From contig JAFPAZ010000073.1 in assembly GCA_017390645.1 (NCBI GenBank), positions 1 to 7,600 of the forward strand: a stretch of 7,600 nt of DNA, in the 5' to 3' direction. The stretch comes from Lachnospiraceae bacterium (GTDB lineage Bacteria; Bacillota_A; Clostridia; Lachnospirales; Lachnospiraceae). The position numbers and the translations under genes were made by a program. The notes below the pieces were generated by a model. That model worked only from the letters and a program-made list of their open reading frames with translations. It was not told the DNA's origin and made no database searches. Positions 7,044 through 7,600 of the stretch are shown here, piece after piece. The first letter of the stretch is position 1, and each line of letters begins with the position of its first letter.

Positions 7044-7049
7044 AGGAGG
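7044..7049 (+). promoter_or_regulatory. Ribosome binding site of rpsO
   Basis: AGGAGG lies nine bases before the first of two adjacent ATG codons (7059) and twelve before the second (7062), favouring the first. It is outside the main leader stem but could pair with CTCC in the apical part of that hairpin. Confidence 0.85.
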
Positions 7050-7058
7050 AAAAATATT

Positions 7059-7325
7059 ATGATGACTACAGAAAAGAAACTAGCGATTATCAAAGAATAT
7101 GGTAAGAATGAACAGGATACTGGTTCACCAGAAGTTCAGGTTGCATTACTTACAGCTAGAATTAACGAATTAAACGAACATTTCAAGAATCATCCAAAGG
7201 ATCATCACTCAAGAAGAGGTCTTTTAAAGATGGTTGGTCAAAGAAGAAACTTATTAGCTTATTTAAAGAAAGTAGATATCGAAAGATATAGAAGCTTAAT
7301 CGAACGTTTAGGATTAAGAAAGTAA
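7059..7325 (+). CDS. rpsO: 30S ribosomal protein S15
   Basis: An 88-residue protein of standard S15 length. It is a primary 16S rRNA-binding protein that binds the three-way junction of the central domain and starts platform assembly with S6 and S18. Conserved S15 stretches cover nearly the whole protein: [16 protein letters not shown] (residues 21-36), the [16 protein letters not shown] region containing the rRNA-contacting His-His-Ser-Arg-Arg, [12 protein letters not shown], and the C-terminal [13 protein letters not shown]. The ATG at 7059 is used because of its spacing from AGGAGG; starting at the second ATG would remove one Met. It follows glyA by 131 bases containing its own likely promoter and leader, and is closed by an intrinsic terminator 17 bases after the stop. 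In many bacteria pnp follows rpsO; no such start is visible in the remaining 275 bases. Confidence 0.98.
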   Translation: MMTTEKKLAIIKEYGKNEQDTGSPEVQVALLTARINELNEHFKNHPKDHHSRRGLLKMVGQRRNLLAYLKKVDIERYRSLIERLGLRK

Positions 7326-7342
7326 TTCTTAAGAATAAGGGG

Positions 7343-7389
7343 ACTGTCACACAAGCGAGAAACGTGGGTGTGGCAGTTTTTTTGTTTTT
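7343..7389 (+). terminator. Rho-independent terminator of rpsO
   Basis: ACTGTCACAC (7343-7352) pairs with GTGTGGCAGT (7368-7377) over ten positions with one G-U wobble. A short inner GCG/CGT pairing around AGAAA may form within the loop. Seven T residues (7377-7383), a G and five more T follow directly. There is no T-run on the opposite strand upstream of the stem, so it acts only on plus-strand transcripts. Confidence 0.93.
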
Positions 7390-7600
7390 AGGAAAGTTGT
7401 TGATTTTCCCAGAAAATAAAAAATAAGACTTTTTAAGGAGAGGGAAGGGGGGATATTGTTTGCATATGATGATTAGATATGAAAAATTGAAAAAGCATAA
7501 TTCAAAAAGTAAAATTGAAAAAGTAAAATAGAAAAACAAAAATAGAAAAGTAAAATTGAAAAAAGAAGAATAGGTGAGAAAAAAAGAGAAAAAATGAGAA
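7390..7600. other. AT-rich noncoding stretch after the rpsO terminator, no gene recognised
   Basis: I see no supported gene here on either strand. The first part contains a small inverted repeat, ATTTTC/GAAAAT (7403-7408 with 7412-7417, three-base loop), without a T-run. AAGGAG at 7435-7440 and a G-rich run at 7441-7452 resemble ribosome binding sites, but no convincing reading frame follows at suitable spacing. The rest is a strongly A-rich, purine-biased repeat described separately. A promoter for a gene beyond the window could be present, but no clear -35/-10 pair stands out. Confidence 0.6.
7481..7600. repeat. Purine-rich degenerate tandem repeat, about 13-14 bases per unit
   Basis: Units close to GAAAAAGTAAAATT recur in tandem: 7504-7516 (first G replaced by the preceding C), 7517-7530, 7531-7544 (variant with C for GT), 7545-7557, and a diverged tail of GAGAAAAAAA-type units to the window end. 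Unit lengths of 13-14 are not multiples of three and in-frame stops occur, so this is not a repeat protein. The plus strand is almost free of C. The array runs off the window, so its full length is unknown. Slippage-generated low-complexity DNA is the simplest explanation. Confidence 0.65.

Noticed and set aside
7326..7335. Perfect ten-base palindrome TTCTTAAGAA just after the rpsO stop
   Set aside because: It is short, AT-rich and has no loop suited to a hairpin; chance is a sufficient explanation.
7466..7531. Plus-strand 21-codon frame (MMIRYEKLKK start) running into the repeat
   Set aside because: The lysine-rich content simply follows base composition, the G-rich stretch upstream is poorly spaced, and the repeat length is not a multiple of three. 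No evidence of a real small protein.
7183..7539. Minus-strand reading frame of 118 codons covering the end of rpsO, its terminator and the A-rich tail
   Set aside because: Its N-terminal part is low-complexity Phe/Leu/Ile/Tyr from the complement of the purine repeat, the rest is antisense to rpsO, and it crosses a clear plus-strand terminator. No ribosome binding site supports it.

Overview
This window looks like an ordinary housekeeping stretch of a low-GC Firmicutes chromosome, most likely a member of the Clostridia close to Lachnospiraceae. Grounds: AT-rich coding sequence, strong AGGAGG-type ribosome binding sites, all genes on the plus strand, and the gene string Rsh (RelA/SpoT) - metallo-beta-lactamase-fold hydrolase - HemZ-like radical SAM - AspRS. 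The genus is not decidable from the sequence alone.

Layout. Bases 1-1014 are the 3' part of an Rsh (p)ppGpp enzyme (TGS, helical, Cys-rich and ACT domains); its catalytic half lies upstream of the window. Then follow a YqgX/YcbL-type metallo-hydrolase (1057-1695), a HemZ-like radical SAM protein (1711-3141), a stand-alone HD-GYP protein (3156-3845), aspartyl-tRNA synthetase aspS (3886-5673), serine hydroxymethyltransferase glyA (5686-6927, probably from a GTG start) and ribosomal protein S15 rpsO (7059-7325). Gaps from Rsh to glyA are 12 to 42 bases with no terminator, so these genes probably form one transcription unit. rpsO has its own likely promoter just after glyA, a structured leader, and a clear intrinsic terminator. 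The last ~210 bases hold no convincing gene and end in a purine-rich, degenerate 13-14-base repeat.

How the genes fit together: the set concerns growth and translation (stringent response, tRNA charging, one-carbon/glycine supply, the ribosome), with a second signalling-type enzyme (HD-GYP) and two metabolic enzymes embedded. I found no mobile element, CRISPR array, tRNA/rRNA gene or defence system. The points most worth a second look are the rpsO leader, where read-through and locally initiated transcripts could fold differently; the HD-GYP gene in the slot where related genomes often carry hisS; and residue-level departures in the HemZ-like protein and AspRS.
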